Source: Rhodoferax sp.
Lineage (GTDB): Bacteria > Pseudomonadota > Gammaproteobacteria > Burkholderiales > Burkholderiaceae_C
Length of the DNA: 64,000 nt
Direction: 5' to 3'
NCBI GenBank assembly: GCA_008015235.1
Contig: SSFF01000031.1
Location: 1-64,000 of the forward strand
Part shown: positions 55,165 to 64,000 of the stretch, piece after piece
Layout: each line of letters begins with the position of its first letter
Numbering within the stretch: position 1 is the stretch's first letter
The notes under the pieces: generated by a model
What the model saw: the letters and a program-made list of their open reading frames with translations, nothing else
Database searches by the model: none
What the model was told of the DNA's origin: nothing
Position numbers and translations under genes: made by a program

Positions 55165-55674
55165 TTACTTGGAACCGTTGAGGATCTTCAATACCTTGTC
55201 GGTAATGTCGTGGCGACCGTTGTTGTAGGCCACACCTTCTTGCAGGATGAGGTCATACTTCTCGGCTTCGGCCACTTGCTTGACCGCCTTGTTGGCCTTG
55301 TCCAGCACCTGTTGCAGCTCTTCATTGCGACGGCCATTCAGATCTTCCTGGAATTCACGCTGCTTGCGCTGGAAGTCACGGCTCATTTCGGCAAATTCAC
55401 GTTGGCGCGTGGCGCGCTGAGTTTCAGTCAGCGTAGGCGCATCGCGCTCGAATTTCTCATTCATGTTCTTCAATGACGACTGCAGGTCTGCCAAATCCTT
55501 CTGGCGTTTGGAAAACTCCTGTTCCAGCTTGCCTTGTGCAGTCTTGGCCGGCGCCGACTCAGCGGTTATCCGCTGGGTATTGATGAAACCGATTTTGGAG
55601 TCCTGGGCAGTTGCCGTTGCAGCTGCAGCCACCAAGGCCATTGCCAGCAACCAGTGTGTCTTACGTGTAGTCAT
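55165..55674 (-). CDS. ompH: periplasmic chaperone OmpH (Skp)
   Basis: 169 residues. A signal peptide ([18 protein letters not shown]) is followed by [20 protein letters not shown] and a long charged coiled coil (about 45-130), the Skp tentacle. It holds unfolded outer membrane proteins for BamA. Its start codon touches the bamA stop codon (1-bp overlap). Confidence 0.95.
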   Translation of the reverse strand: MTTRKTHWLLAMALVAAAATATAQDSKIGFINTQRITAESAPAKTAQGKLEQEFSKRQKDLADLQSSLKNMNEKFERDAPTLTETQRATRQREFAEMSRDFQRKQREFQEDLNGRRNEELQQVLDKANKAVKQVAEAEKYDLILQEGVAYNNGRHDITDKVLKILNGSK

Positions 55675-57983
55675 TAGAAGGATGTCCCGATTTGAAATTG
55701 CATGTATTGGATTTTATCGTTTTCGAATTGACGAACAGGTCGTGAGAAGGCAAGGCGCAAGGGGCCCACCGGGGAAATCCAGCTGATGCCTACACCCACC
55801 GAGCTACGCATGTCGCCGACATTGATACCTTCATCGGAACCGTAGATACCACCAATATCCCAGAACCCATACCAGCGCAAGGTACGGTCATTACCACCAC
55901 CAGGCAAAGGCGACAAAATCTCGGCATTCAGTGTCACCTTCTTTGCACCGCCAGTTGCCAAACCCGCTGTGCTTCCGAAGGCCACCCGCTGCGATGCCGT
56001 TGTCAGACTACCCTGCTCAAAACCTCGTACCGAGCCCAAACCGCCTGAGTAGTAGTTCTTGAATACCGGATAGGAGCTGCTGTTGGTGCTGGCACCTGCG
56101 GCCAGCTCCAGGTTGAACGCTGCAGTCGTCTTCTTGGAAATCGGGTAGAACTGCTGGTACTGGGTTGTTGCGCGTGCGTAACGCAAATCCCCCCCGACAC
56201 TCCACTCGCCATTGACACGCAACACACGACCTGTGCTGGGAACTAAGGCGCTGTCCCGCGTATCGCGTGCCCACCCCAGGGTGATGGGCACCGCGTACGC
56301 TGTTTGCCCGAATTCATTGATAAAACTGTTATAGACATCCGGCAAATAATCGCCCTTATTAATAGCCGTCTTGTCTGCACCAATTCCCAGGTAGACAGTG
56401 TCTGCTTCGGCAATTGGAATGCCAAAACGAATGCCCACACCGGTGGTTTCTACTGAATAGCTGTCGATGTCTGTGTAGGGACGCGAGGTACGCTGGTAAA
56501 GATCAAAAGTACGGGATACGCCATCATCCGTGAAGTACGGATCGGTAGTACTAATTACCAAAGTTCGGTTGTACTTGTTTGTATTGACCTCCAACCCCAG
56601 CGAGCTACCAGAGCCGAAGGCATTGTCCTGCTTGAAGCCAAAGGTCACTCCAAATCCTTCTCCGCTGGAGAGACCAGCGCCCAAGCTGATACTGCCTGTC
56701 GGTTTTTCCTCGACCTTGACTGTGAGGTCTACTTGGTCAGGGGAGCCTGCCACCTCTTGCGTCTCCAGCGTAACTTCCTTGAAAAAACCCAAGCGATCCA
56801 CCCGGTTGCGTGAGGCACGAATTTTGTCACCGTCGTACCAAGCAGCCTCCATCTGGCGGAATTCGCGGCGAATCACTTCATCGCGGGTGCGGTCATTGCC
56901 AGCGACATTGATACGGCGTACATAAAACCGTCGTGACGGTTCGGCTTGCAGAGTTACTTCGACCAAATTGTTGGCGCGATCAAGGACAGGCACTGCCTCC
57001 ACACGTGCAAAGGCGTAGCCAAAATTGCCAAAATAATCGGTAAAAGCCTTGCTGGTCTGGGCTACCTGGTCAGCGTTGTAGGCAGTGCCGGCCTGGATGG
57101 CAACCAAAGCCTTGAACTCATCCTCCTTGCCGAGATAGTTGCCTGCAAGATTAACCTTGGATACGGTAAATTTTGCACCCTCACTGACATTGATGGTGAT
57201 CGAAATATCCTGTTTGTTCGGAGAAATGGCGACCTGCGTTGATGTCACCTTGAACTCCAGATAACCGCGACTCAGGTAGTACGAACGAAGCGTCTCCAAA
57301 TCACCATTGAGCTTGGCGCGGGAATAACGGTTCGATTTGGTGTACCAACTGAGCCATGTACCCTCGTCCTGGTCGAAAAGTCCCTTCAGAGTGGATTCCG
57401 AAAAAGCGCTATTACCCACGATACGGATTTCACCGATCTTGGCTGACTCCCCTTCAACCACCGCAAAACTCAGGTTGACGCGATTGCGCTCGATCGGCGT
57501 CACGGTAGTCACCACCTCGGCAGCGTACATGCTGCGATTGATGTACTGGCGCTTGAGTTCCTGCTCGGCACGGTCAACAAGGGCCTTGTCATAGGGGCGT
57601 CCGTCCATCAGGCCGATCTCGCGCAAGGCCTTCTTCAGCACGTCCTTGTCAAATTCTTTAGTACCTGAAAAATCAACTTCGGCAATGGTCGGGCGCTCTT
57701 CGACGATAACCACCAGCACATTGTCCTTGACATCAATGCGCACGTCCTTGAAAAGCCCCAGTCCGAACAGCGCACGAATGGACGCCGCGGCTTTTTCATC
57801 GCTGTAGGTATCGCCCACCTTGACCGGGATGGAGCCAAAAATGGTTCCGGGTTCGACACGCTGCAGCCCCTCCACCCGGATGTCCTTGACAGCGAAAGGC
57901 TCCATTGCATAAGCAGCGCCTGCGCCAACCACGAGCAGCGCCGCTGCTATCTGCGCGCGCCAAGAAAAATTACTGAATGCCAT
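55674..57983 (-). CDS. bamA: outer membrane protein assembly factor BamA
   Basis: 769 residues. A signal peptide (ALLVVGAGAAYAMEPFAV) leads to five POTRA repeats (about 22-430) and a 16-strand C-terminal barrel. The conserved VRGF (GGLGSVRGFEQGSL) of the L6 loop is present, and the final residue is Phe as in the outer membrane signature. It inserts beta barrels into the outer membrane. It follows rseP by 38 bp. Confidence 0.97.
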   Translation of the reverse strand: MAFSNFSWRAQIAAALLVVGAGAAYAMEPFAVKDIRVEGLQRVEPGTIFGSIPVKVGDTYSDEKAAASIRALFGLGLFKDVRIDVKDNVLVVIVEERPTIAEVDFSGTKEFDKDVLKKALREIGLMDGRPYDKALVDRAEQELKRQYINRSMYAAEVVTTVTPIERNRVNLSFAVVEGESAKIGEIRIVGNSAFSESTLKGLFDQDEGTWLSWYTKSNRYSRAKLNGDLETLRSYYLSRGYLEFKVTSTQVAISPNKQDISITINVSEGAKFTVSKVNLAGNYLGKEDEFKALVAIQAGTAYNADQVAQTSKAFTDYFGNFGYAFARVEAVPVLDRANNLVEVTLQAEPSRRFYVRRINVAGNDRTRDEVIRREFRQMEAAWYDGDKIRASRNRVDRLGFFKEVTLETQEVAGSPDQVDLTVKVEEKPTGSISLGAGLSSGEGFGVTFGFKQDNAFGSGSSLGLEVNTNKYNRTLVISTTDPYFTDDGVSRTFDLYQRTSRPYTDIDSYSVETTGVGIRFGIPIAEADTVYLGIGADKTAINKGDYLPDVYNSFINEFGQTAYAVPITLGWARDTRDSALVPSTGRVLRVNGEWSVGGDLRYARATTQYQQFYPISKKTTAAFNLELAAGASTNSSSYPVFKNYYSGGLGSVRGFEQGSLTTASQRVAFGSTAGLATGGAKKVTLNAEILSPLPGGGNDRTLRWYGFWDIGGIYGSDEGINVGDMRSSVGVGISWISPVGPLRLAFSRPVRQFENDKIQYMQFQIGTSF

Positions 57984-58021
57984 AAATCTTGTGTATCCGT
58001 AACGTAGGTAAATTCACGTGG

Positions 58022-59383
58022 TCAGAGCAGCAAGCGCGAAAGGTCGTTCCACATCGCGATTCCCATCATCCCCATCAACACCACCACACCAGCCCGTTGC
58101 AGGCCGTCCATCCACTGAACACTCGGTGGTGCACCAGTCAGCCACTCCCAAAGATAATACATCAGGTGTCCGCCATCGAGGACCGGTATCGGCAAGAGAT
58201 TGAGCACCCCCAGGCTGACACTGATCAGCGCCAGAAACAAAACATAGTGAACCATACCGGCAGAAGCCGATTTACCGGCGTAGTCGGCAATCGTCAAGGG
58301 ACCACTGAGATTTTGCAGTGAGGCTTCACCTACCAGCATGCGCGCCATCATGCGCAGGGACAATGCACTGATATCCCACACCTGCCCCACTGCGCGCGCG
58401 AAACCGTCCCACATCCCGTAGCGCACAGTAACACGCTCCACCGGCCCACCTACTGCGGCCCCAATACGCCCAATCTCAGTGCCCTGCTCGTCCACCACCC
58501 TTGGCGTGATCAGTATGACTTGCTGAGCACCATTGCGTTCGATCAACCATTCTTGTTGCTGCGCTTTGCCGCCTTGCACCGATGACCGGATGCTCGCGCG
58601 CAGGACCGCTGCATCCGGCACGTCCGTACCATTCACCCGTCGTACCCAATCTCCGGGGCGAAGGCCGGCTGACTGTGCAACCTCACCAGGCACAAGATCG
58701 CCGATCACTGCACGACTGCGCGGGCTCACAATGCCAATTTGCGCCAGAGTTGCAGGCCCAACATCACCCCCAGCAAGCGTAGAGGTTTCCAAGCAAAACA
58801 CTGGGGCACTTTGGTTGGGTAGCACTTCAATTTGCAAGCACACATCCTGTCGGGCCAACGCTGCGCGTGTCATCCACCAACGCACATCCTCAAACGACTT
58901 CACCTGCTCCATGCTATGTCCATCCAGTCCAGCGGCCAGCACCAACTCTCCTCCTCGTAATCCTGCCTTTGCTGCCAGTGTCGTTGGCACAGGCGCAGAC
59001 AACACGGCACGCGCCTGCTCGACCCCCGCCCAGTTGACGGCGGCATACAGCACAGCAGCCAGCACCAGATTGGCGATCGGTCCCGCAGCGACAATCATGA
59101 CGCGCCGCGACAGGGGCTGCACATTGAATGCAAGGTGGCGCTCCTGCGCAGGTACATCCCCTTCCCGTTCGTCCAGCATGCGCACATAGCCGCCCAAGGG
59201 CAAGGCACAGAGCGCATATTCAATGCCGGTACGTGCGGAGGTGCGACTCCAGAGGGTGGGGCCAAATCCAATAGAAAAACGCAAAACCTTGACACCACAG
59301 GCCAAGGCCACCCGGTAATGCCCCCATTCGTGCACAGCAATTAGCACCCCCAGGGCCGCAACAAAGGCAAACAGGGTGGTCAT
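58022..59383 (-). CDS. rseP: site-2 intramembrane metalloprotease RseP
   Basis: 453 residues. Zinc motif HEWGH in the first helix (LIAVHEWGHYRVALACGV) and LDGGH near the C-terminus (IPVLDGGHLMYYLW). Two PDZ-type domains lie between them. It cleaves anti-sigma factors in the inner membrane during the envelope stress response. It lies 20 bp after dxr. Confidence 0.96.
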   Translation of the reverse strand: MTTLFAFVAALGVLIAVHEWGHYRVALACGVKVLRFSIGFGPTLWSRTSARTGIEYALCALPLGGYVRMLDEREGDVPAQERHLAFNVQPLSRRVMIVAAGPIANLVLAAVLYAAVNWAGVEQARAVLSAPVPTTLAAKAGLRGGELVLAAGLDGHSMEQVKSFEDVRWWMTRAALARQDVCLQIEVLPNQSAPVFCLETSTLAGGDVGPATLAQIGIVSPRSRAVIGDLVPGEVAQSAGLRPGDWVRRVNGTDVPDAAVLRASIRSSVQGGKAQQQEWLIERNGAQQVILITPRVVDEQGTEIGRIGAAVGGPVERVTVRYGMWDGFARAVGQVWDISALSLRMMARMLVGEASLQNLSGPLTIADYAGKSASAGMVHYVLFLALISVSLGVLNLLPIPVLDGGHLMYYLWEWLTGAPPSVQWMDGLQRAGVVVLMGMMGIAMWNDLSRLLL

Positions 59384-59403
59384 CGTCGCATCCAGGAGTG
59401 GTG

Positions 59404-60597
59404 TCAGTGCCGCTGCTGCGACACCCAGGCGCTGGCGGCTGCACGGGTCTGCCCATCCAGCGCCAGTACGTCGTCCAGCGTATGAATGGCATGCGGTGTC
59501 ACCTGCTCCAGCATGGCCATATTCAAATGATGGATCTGGTCAAAGCGGATGCGGCGCTGCAAGAAGGCTTCCACAGCCACTTCATTGGCGGCATTCAAGA
59601 CCGCGGTGGTGCCTGGCACTGCCGCCATCGCATACCAGGCCAGACGCAATCCGGGATAGCGACGTTGGTTGATCTCGGAGTCCGCACTGGCAAAAGTCAA
59701 ATGCCCCATGGCGGCAAAATTGAGGGCGCTCGCGCCAGAAATAATACGCTGGGGCCAGGACAATCCATAGGCAATCGGTCCACGCATATCGGGGGTCCCC
59801 AGTTGGGCCACCACCGAATTGTCGACAAACTGGACCATCGAGTGCACCACGCTCTGGGGATGGATCACCACCTCGATCTTGTCGGGAACCACACCAAACA
59901 GATAGCGTGCCTCGATGACTTCCAGTGCCTTGTTCATCATGGTCGCCGAGTCCACCGAAATCTTTTGTCCCATGACCCAATTCGGATGGGCGCACGCTTG
60001 CTCGGGCGTGACCTGAGGGAGTTGCGCCGGATCCCAATCGCGGAAAGGACCGCCCGAAGCGGTCAGAATGATCTTGTCAATGGAAGGCCCCCACTGGGCA
60101 CGATCATCGGGCAGCGACTGGAATATGGCCGAGTGTTCGCTGTCAATGGGCAACAAGGTGGCCTGACCCACTGCAACCGCCTGCATGAACAAATCACCAC
60201 CGACCACCAAGGCTTCCTTATTGGCCAGCAACAGGCGCTTACCAGCGCGTGCGGCAGCAATGCACGGCTCCAGCCCGGCCGCCCCCACAATGGCGGCCAT
60301 CACTACATCGACTTCCGTGGCCTGAGCCACCTCCACCAGCATGTCGGCGCCCCCCAGCACCTCGGTACGGGAATCCGTACCAGCCAGCCGTCGCGCCAGA
60401 TCCTGGGCCGATGCAGGGTTGCTCATGACGGCATAGCGCGGTCGGTGTGCCATGCAGATGTCGACCATCAGATCGACCTTGGTTGCAGCCGTGACCGCAT
60501 ACAGACGGTAGCGGTCAGGATGCCGCGCCATCACATCCAGGGTATTGGCACCAATCGAACCCGTCGCCCCCAGGACGACCACGTTTTGCTGAGCCAT
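59404..60597 (-). CDS. dxr: 1-deoxy-D-xylulose 5-phosphate reductoisomerase
   Basis: 397 residues from ATG 60595-60597; a GTG two codons earlier is an alternative. NADPH motif VVVLGATGSIGANTLDVM, metal-binding and active-site segments LLPIDSEHSAIFQSL, TASGGPFRD and PNWVMGQKISVDSATMMNK. It makes MEP for isoprenoids, feeding the undecaprenyl pathway of the neighbouring uppS. It begins 2 bp from the cdsA stop codon. Confidence 0.97.
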   Translation of the reverse strand: MAQQNVVVLGATGSIGANTLDVMARHPDRYRLYAVTAATKVDLMVDICMAHRPRYAVMSNPASAQDLARRLAGTDSRTEVLGGADMLVEVAQATEVDVVMAAIVGAAGLEPCIAAARAGKRLLLANKEALVVGGDLFMQAVAVGQATLLPIDSEHSAIFQSLPDDRAQWGPSIDKIILTASGGPFRDWDPAQLPQVTPEQACAHPNWVMGQKISVDSATMMNKALEVIEARYLFGVVPDKIEVVIHPQSVVHSMVQFVDNSVVAQLGTPDMRGPIAYGLSWPQRIISGASALNFAAMGHLTFASADSEINQRRYPGLRLAWYAMAAVPGTTAVLNAANEVAVEAFLQRRIRFDQIHHLNMAMLEQVTPHAIHTLDDVLALDGQTRAAASAWVSQQRH

Positions 60598-60599
60598 GT

Positions 60600-61445
60600 T
60601 CACAAAGTCCCCAACATCATGGCAATGGGCAGCACCGGCAACAGGGCATCCACCCGGTCCAGAATACCGCCATGTCCTGGCAGCAAGCCACTGCTGTCCT
60701 TGACGCCTATGCTGCGTTTGAGCAAGGACTCGACCAAGTCACCCACGATGCTCATGGTCACCAAGAACAGCAGGGCCACCGCATAGAACAAGGGGCCATT
60801 CCCGGACAACCTGGCATACAGGCTGTATGCCCCCATGCCACCGCGCGCTTCCACCATCTGCCACAACGCCGCAACCAGGAAAACCGTCAGCATGCCGCCA
60901 ATAGCGCCTTCCCAGGTCTTGCCAGGACTTACAGTAGGTGCCAGTTTGCGTCGGATGAACTTCCCCCCCAAGCCGCGGCCGGCAAAATAGGCTCCGACAT
61001 CGGCAGCCCAGACCAGAAACAGTACCGAGAACAGGTAGTTGACGCCGATGGCATGGGCTTGGCTTACTGCCAACCAGGCGGCAAGCAGGGCAAAAACACC
61101 GCCACACACACGCACGATCTGTGGCACCGCCAGCCATGATGTCGCCCCCTGGCGCAACACCCAGGCACTGAACAGTACCCAGAAAGCCGTTCCCAGCAGC
61201 CACAAAACACCCCAGGACATTTGCAAGGCGCCTGCCATCCACAGAAGGGCCCCTATTAGAAAACAGACGAAGCCGGTAGCGACCGCTGCATGCGACCCCA
61301 AGCCTGTCAGTCGGCCCAGCTCCCATCCCCCAGCCGAAATCATCACCAAGGAGACCAATGCAAACAGGCGGCTATCGGGATACAGCACAACTGGCACCAA
61401 GATAGCCAACAACACCAACGCGGTAATGATTCGTTGCTTCAGCAT
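60600..61445 (-). CDS. cdsA: phosphatidate cytidylyltransferase
   Basis: 281 residues from ATG 61443-61445. Multi-helix membrane protein with the CDS signature SPGKTWEGAIGG and GDLVESLLKRSIGVKDSSGL followed by LPGHGGILDRVDAL. It makes CDP-diacylglycerol for phospholipids. It is 13 bp downstream of uppS. Confidence 0.96.
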   Translation of the reverse strand: MLKQRIITALVLLAILVPVVLYPDSRLFALVSLVMISAGGWELGRLTGLGSHAAVATGFVCFLIGALLWMAGALQMSWGVLWLLGTAFWVLFSAWVLRQGATSWLAVPQIVRVCGGVFALLAAWLAVSQAHAIGVNYLFSVLFLVWAADVGAYFAGRGLGGKFIRRKLAPTVSPGKTWEGAIGGMLTVFLVAALWQMVEARGGMGAYSLYARLSGNGPLFYAVALLFLVTMSIVGDLVESLLKRSIGVKDSSGLLPGHGGILDRVDALLPVLPIAMMLGTL

Positions 61446-61458
61446 GCGGCTGTCCTTG

Positions 61459-62166
61459 TCAGTTATTTGGGTGAAGCTGCTCGGAGGTCTTGCCGAAACG
61501 GCGCTCGCGCCCCTCGTAGGCTGCCAGTGCAGCATCCAGATCGGCCGCATCAAAATCCGGCCACAAACAGGGGCTGAAAAACAGCTCAGCATAGGCTGCC
61601 TGCCACAACAGGAAGTTGCTCAAACGCATTTCTCCACCGGTGCGGATGATCAGGTCCGGATCGCCGCAATGGGCGGTGGTCACTGCTGCAGACAGCGACT
61701 CTTCGGTGATGACTTTTCCATCCGCAGCCAGCTGGCGCGCAGCCTGCACCACATCCCAGCGGCCACCGTAGTTGAAACACACATTGAGTTCGATACGGGT
61801 GTTGGCGGCGGTTGCACGCTCTGCATCGTCCAGACCGTTCGTGATACTGGCCGACAAGCCCTGGCGCTCCCCTATGAAACGCAGTCGGACGCCTTCTTTT
61901 TGCAACTGCGCCACCTCGCGTGCCAAGGCCAGCGCTAGCAACTCCATCAAACCGGAAACTTCATCCTTCGGACGGTTCCAGTTTTCGGAGGAGAACGCAA
62001 ACACGGTCAGAATCTGAATGTCACGCTGAACGCAGAGCCTAACGGCACGTTTAAGCGCATCCACACCCCGCTTGTGCCCGGCAATGCGCGGCAAATACCG
62101 TTGTTTGGCCCAACGACCATTGCCGTCCATGACGATGGCCACGTGGCGTGGCGACATCTTGTCCAC
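61459..62166 (-). CDS. uppS: undecaprenyl diphosphate synthase
   Basis: 235 residues from a GTG at 62164-62166; ATG 62155-62157 is equally possible. Catalytic MDGNGRWAKQRYLPRIAGHK, FAFSSENWNRPKDEV and RTGGEMRLSNFLLWQ typify cis-prenyltransferases. It makes the C55 lipid carrier precursor for peptidoglycan and LPS. It is 26 bp downstream of frr. Confidence 0.96.
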   Translation of the reverse strand: MDKMSPRHVAIVMDGNGRWAKQRYLPRIAGHKRGVDALKRAVRLCVQRDIQILTVFAFSSENWNRPKDEVSGLMELLALALAREVAQLQKEGVRLRFIGERQGLSASITNGLDDAERATAANTRIELNVCFNYGGRWDVVQAARQLAADGKVITEESLSAAVTTAHCGDPDLIIRTGGEMRLSNFLLWQAAYAELFFSPCLWPDFDAADLDAALAAYEGRERRFGKTSEQLHPNN

Positions 62167-62192
62167 TGCAGTGGGGCCCAGTGACCGAGCTA

Positions 62193-62753
62193 TCAGACGG
62201 CCATGATGTCTTGTTCCTTCGAGGCCACAAGACGGTCAATTTCAGTGATATGGCGGTCGGTCATCTTCTGAATGTCCGCCTCGGAGCGTTTCTGGTCATC
62301 TTCAGATGCCAACTTGTCCTTGACCATTTTCTTGACGGCCTCGTTGGCATCGCGACGCAGGTTGCGCACGGCCACTTTGGCGTTTTCACCTTCTCCACGC
62401 ACCACCTTGGTCAGCTCCTTGCGGCGCTCTTCGGTCATGGGGGGCATGGGGACGCGGATCAAGTCTCCCATGGAAGAAGGATTCAGACCCAAATCGCTTT
62501 CACGGATGGCCTTCTCGATCTTGGCTCCCATGCCCTTTTCCCATGGCTGCACGCTGATGGTACGTGCATCGAGCAGGGTAAGATTGGCCACCTGGCTCAA
62601 TGGAACCATGGAACCGTAATAGTCCACATGCACCGTATCCAGCAAGGCCGGATTGGCGCGGCCGGTACGAACTTTGGAGAGATTGTTCTTGAACGCAGCA
62701 ATGGACTGGTCCATCTTGGAGTCCATCGTTTTCTTGACTTCTTCAATCGTCAT
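62193..62753 (-). CDS. frr: ribosome recycling factor
   Basis: 186 residues, the standard length. Sequence features are [40 protein letters not shown] and [20 protein letters not shown]. It splits post-termination ribosomes with EF-G. It lies 48 bp downstream of pyrH. Confidence 0.98.
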   Translation of the reverse strand: MTIEEVKKTMDSKMDQSIAAFKNNLSKVRTGRANPALLDTVHVDYYGSMVPLSQVANLTLLDARTISVQPWEKGMGAKIEKAIRESDLGLNPSSMGDLIRVPMPPMTEERRKELTKVVRGEGENAKVAVRNLRRDANEAVKKMVKDKLASEDDQKRSEADIQKMTDRHITEIDRLVASKEQDIMAV

Positions 62754-62801
62754 GATTGCTTTCCTCAGCGGGGTTAAACCAGCCTGCTTGCAGGCCCGAC
62801 G

Positions 62802-63524
62802 TCAAACGTGAACCAATGTTCCTTCGTCCTCACCCAACACCACGCGACGCAACGCGCCATGCTTGAAAATCGAGAACACCTTGATCGGCAGCTTCTGGTC
62901 ACGGCACAACGCGAAGGCAGCAGCATCCATGATGCCCAGATTGCGAGTCATGGCCTCGTCGAACGTCAACGAAGCATAACGCGTGGCCTGCGGATCTTTC
63001 TTGGGATCCGCCGAGTACACGCCATCAACCTTAGTGGCCTTGAGCACGATCTGCGCACCGATCTCGGCACCGCGCAAGGCAGCCGCAGTATCCGTCGTAA
63101 AGAACGGATTGCCTGTGCCAGCGGCAAAGATCACCACCTTGCCTTCTTCCAGGTACTGCAGGGCTTTGGGACGCACATAGGGCTCGACGACCTGCTCGAT
63201 ACCGATGGCGGACATGACGCGTGCCGTCAAGCCCGCCTTGTCCATGGTGTCCCCCAGGGCCAGTGCATTCATCACGGTGGCCAACATACCCATATAGTCT
63301 GCCGTAGCACGGTCCATGCCGACCGAACCACCGGCCACACCACGGAAGATGTTGCCACCACCAATGACCACCGCCACCTCGACACCCAGACGCATCACTT
63401 CGGCTACCTCTGCCACCATGCGAACGATGGTGTCGCGGTTGATACCGAACTGATCGTCACCCATGAGGGCCTCACCGGACAACTTGAGCAAAATGCGCTT
63501 ATAGGCCGGTTTTTCCTGCTGCAT
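62802..63524 (-). CDS. pyrH: UMP kinase
   Basis: 240 residues from ATG 63522-63524. Amino acid kinase fold: [60 protein letters not shown]. It phosphorylates UMP for pyrimidine nucleotide synthesis. It follows tsf by 52 bp. Confidence 0.98.
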   Translation of the reverse strand: MQQEKPAYKRILLKLSGEALMGDDQFGINRDTIVRMVAEVAEVMRLGVEVAVVIGGGNIFRGVAGGSVGMDRATADYMGMLATVMNALALGDTMDKAGLTARVMSAIGIEQVVEPYVRPKALQYLEEGKVVIFAAGTGNPFFTTDTAAALRGAEIGAQIVLKATKVDGVYSADPKKDPQATRYASLTFDEAMTRNLGIMDAAAFALCRDQKLPIKVFSIFKHGALRRVVLGEDEGTLVHV

Positions 63525-63576
63525 GGGCAAACTCCTGAATGGTTGGATGGCGGTTTTTCTGGGCAGTGTAACGGTC

Positions 63577-64000
63577 TTAGGCCGACTGCTTGGCAGCAGC
63601 CACCTGGGCAGCCACTTCAGCTGCGAAGTCGTCAACCTTCTTCTCGATGCCCTCACCCACCACGTACAAGGTGAAACCCTTCACGGCGGTGGATTTTTCC
63701 TTGAGCATGGCGCCCACGGTTTGCTTGCCGTCGGCAGCCTTCACGAAGACTTGGTCGACCAGGGAGACTTCCTTGAGGTACTTTTGCACCGAGCCTTCGA
63801 TCATCTTGGCAGCGATATCGGCAGGCTTGCCGGATTCGGCCGCTTTGGCTGTAGCCACAGAACGCTCTTTCTCGATCAGTTCGGCAGGCACGTCAGCGCT
63901 GGTCAGGGACACAGGCTTCATGGCGGCCACGTGCATTGCAACGTCCTTGGCAGCCACTTCGTCGCCGTCAAATTCCACCACCACGCCAATACGGGTGCCG
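63577..64000 (-). CDS. tsf: elongation factor Ts, C-terminal part (cut by window edge)
   Basis: About 141 residues at the right edge; the start lies outside. [20 protein letters not shown], then [20 protein letters not shown], match the C-terminal domains of EF-Ts, the nucleotide exchange factor of EF-Tu. The tsf-pyrH-frr order confirms it. Confidence 0.96.
   Translation of the reverse strand, partial: GTRIGVVVEFDGDEVAAKDVAMHVAAMKPVSLTSADVPAELIEKERSVATAKAAESGKPADIAAKMIEGSVQKYLKEVSLVDQVFVKAADGKQTVGAMLKEKSTAVKGFTLYVVGEGIEKKVDDFAAEVAAQVAAAKQSA

Overview
The window reads as a chromosomal segment of a high-GC betaproteobacterium of order Burkholderiales, most likely family Comamonadaceae (Rhodoferax/Acidovorax/Curvibacter relatives). 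This rests on the gene order tsf-pyrH-frr-uppS-cdsA-dxr-rseP-bamA-ompH-lpxD-fabZ-lpxA-lpxB-rnhB-trmH, on the surE-pcm-nlpD-rpoS block, on earP-efp with an Arg32-type EF-P, and on an Fnr/HemN/cbb3-oxidase cluster. I could not run a database search, so genus is not claimed. No phage, plasmid, transposase or CRISPR array was seen.

Layout. 1-5.3 kb: start of methylmalonyl-CoA mutase with a divergent GntR/FCD regulator, then a thioesterase, a DMT permease and DusA. 4.6-14.2 kb: a microaerobic respiration region with a SafE-like membrane protein, hemN, fnr, a FixH-like protein, ccoPQON, ccoS, the copper ATPase ccoI and a universal stress protein. Four Fnr-type boxes (hemN/fnr, two before ccoN, ccoI/usp) tie it together. 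14.3-24.2 kb: hydroxyacid dehydrogenase, GlcG-like protein, BI-1 protein, lipoprotein, RlmD, a repeat-rich gap, PaaX-like regulator with an AidB-like acyl-CoA dehydrogenase, and two small membrane proteins. 23.2-26.8 kb: surE-pcm-nlpD-rpoS. 26.9-35.8 kb: quinone oxidoreductase, HD-GYP protein, tRNA-His, PpiD, tRNA-Val, HU, PgsA, UvrC, EarP, EF-P. 35.9-39.3 kb: an unusual nucleotide-salvage trio (archaeal-type AMP phosphorylase, PRPP-synthetase-like protein, LOG phosphoribohydrolase). 39.2-50.2 kb: two MFS transporters, RmuC, a YcxB-like protein, a thiamine-diphosphate enzyme, phenylalanine hydroxylase with pterin dehydratase and an Lrp regulator, a flavin oxidoreductase and a HutC-like repressor. 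50.3-64 kb: the envelope, isoprenoid and translation operon.

The most striking signal not explained by genes is a dispersed element of about 55 bp. I find twelve diverged copies, six intergenic and six inside reading frames that stay open (rlmD, rpoS, earP, a ThDP enzyme, trmH-like, lpxB). Four of the coding copies are read in one frame and give a recognisable peptide (…LAR..-AQSATKF.A…). This recalls the palindromic elements that invade genes in Rickettsia. A second repeat, with arms of about 190 bp, forms a large inverted pair at 18.6-19.1 kb with one copy of the short element in its spacer.
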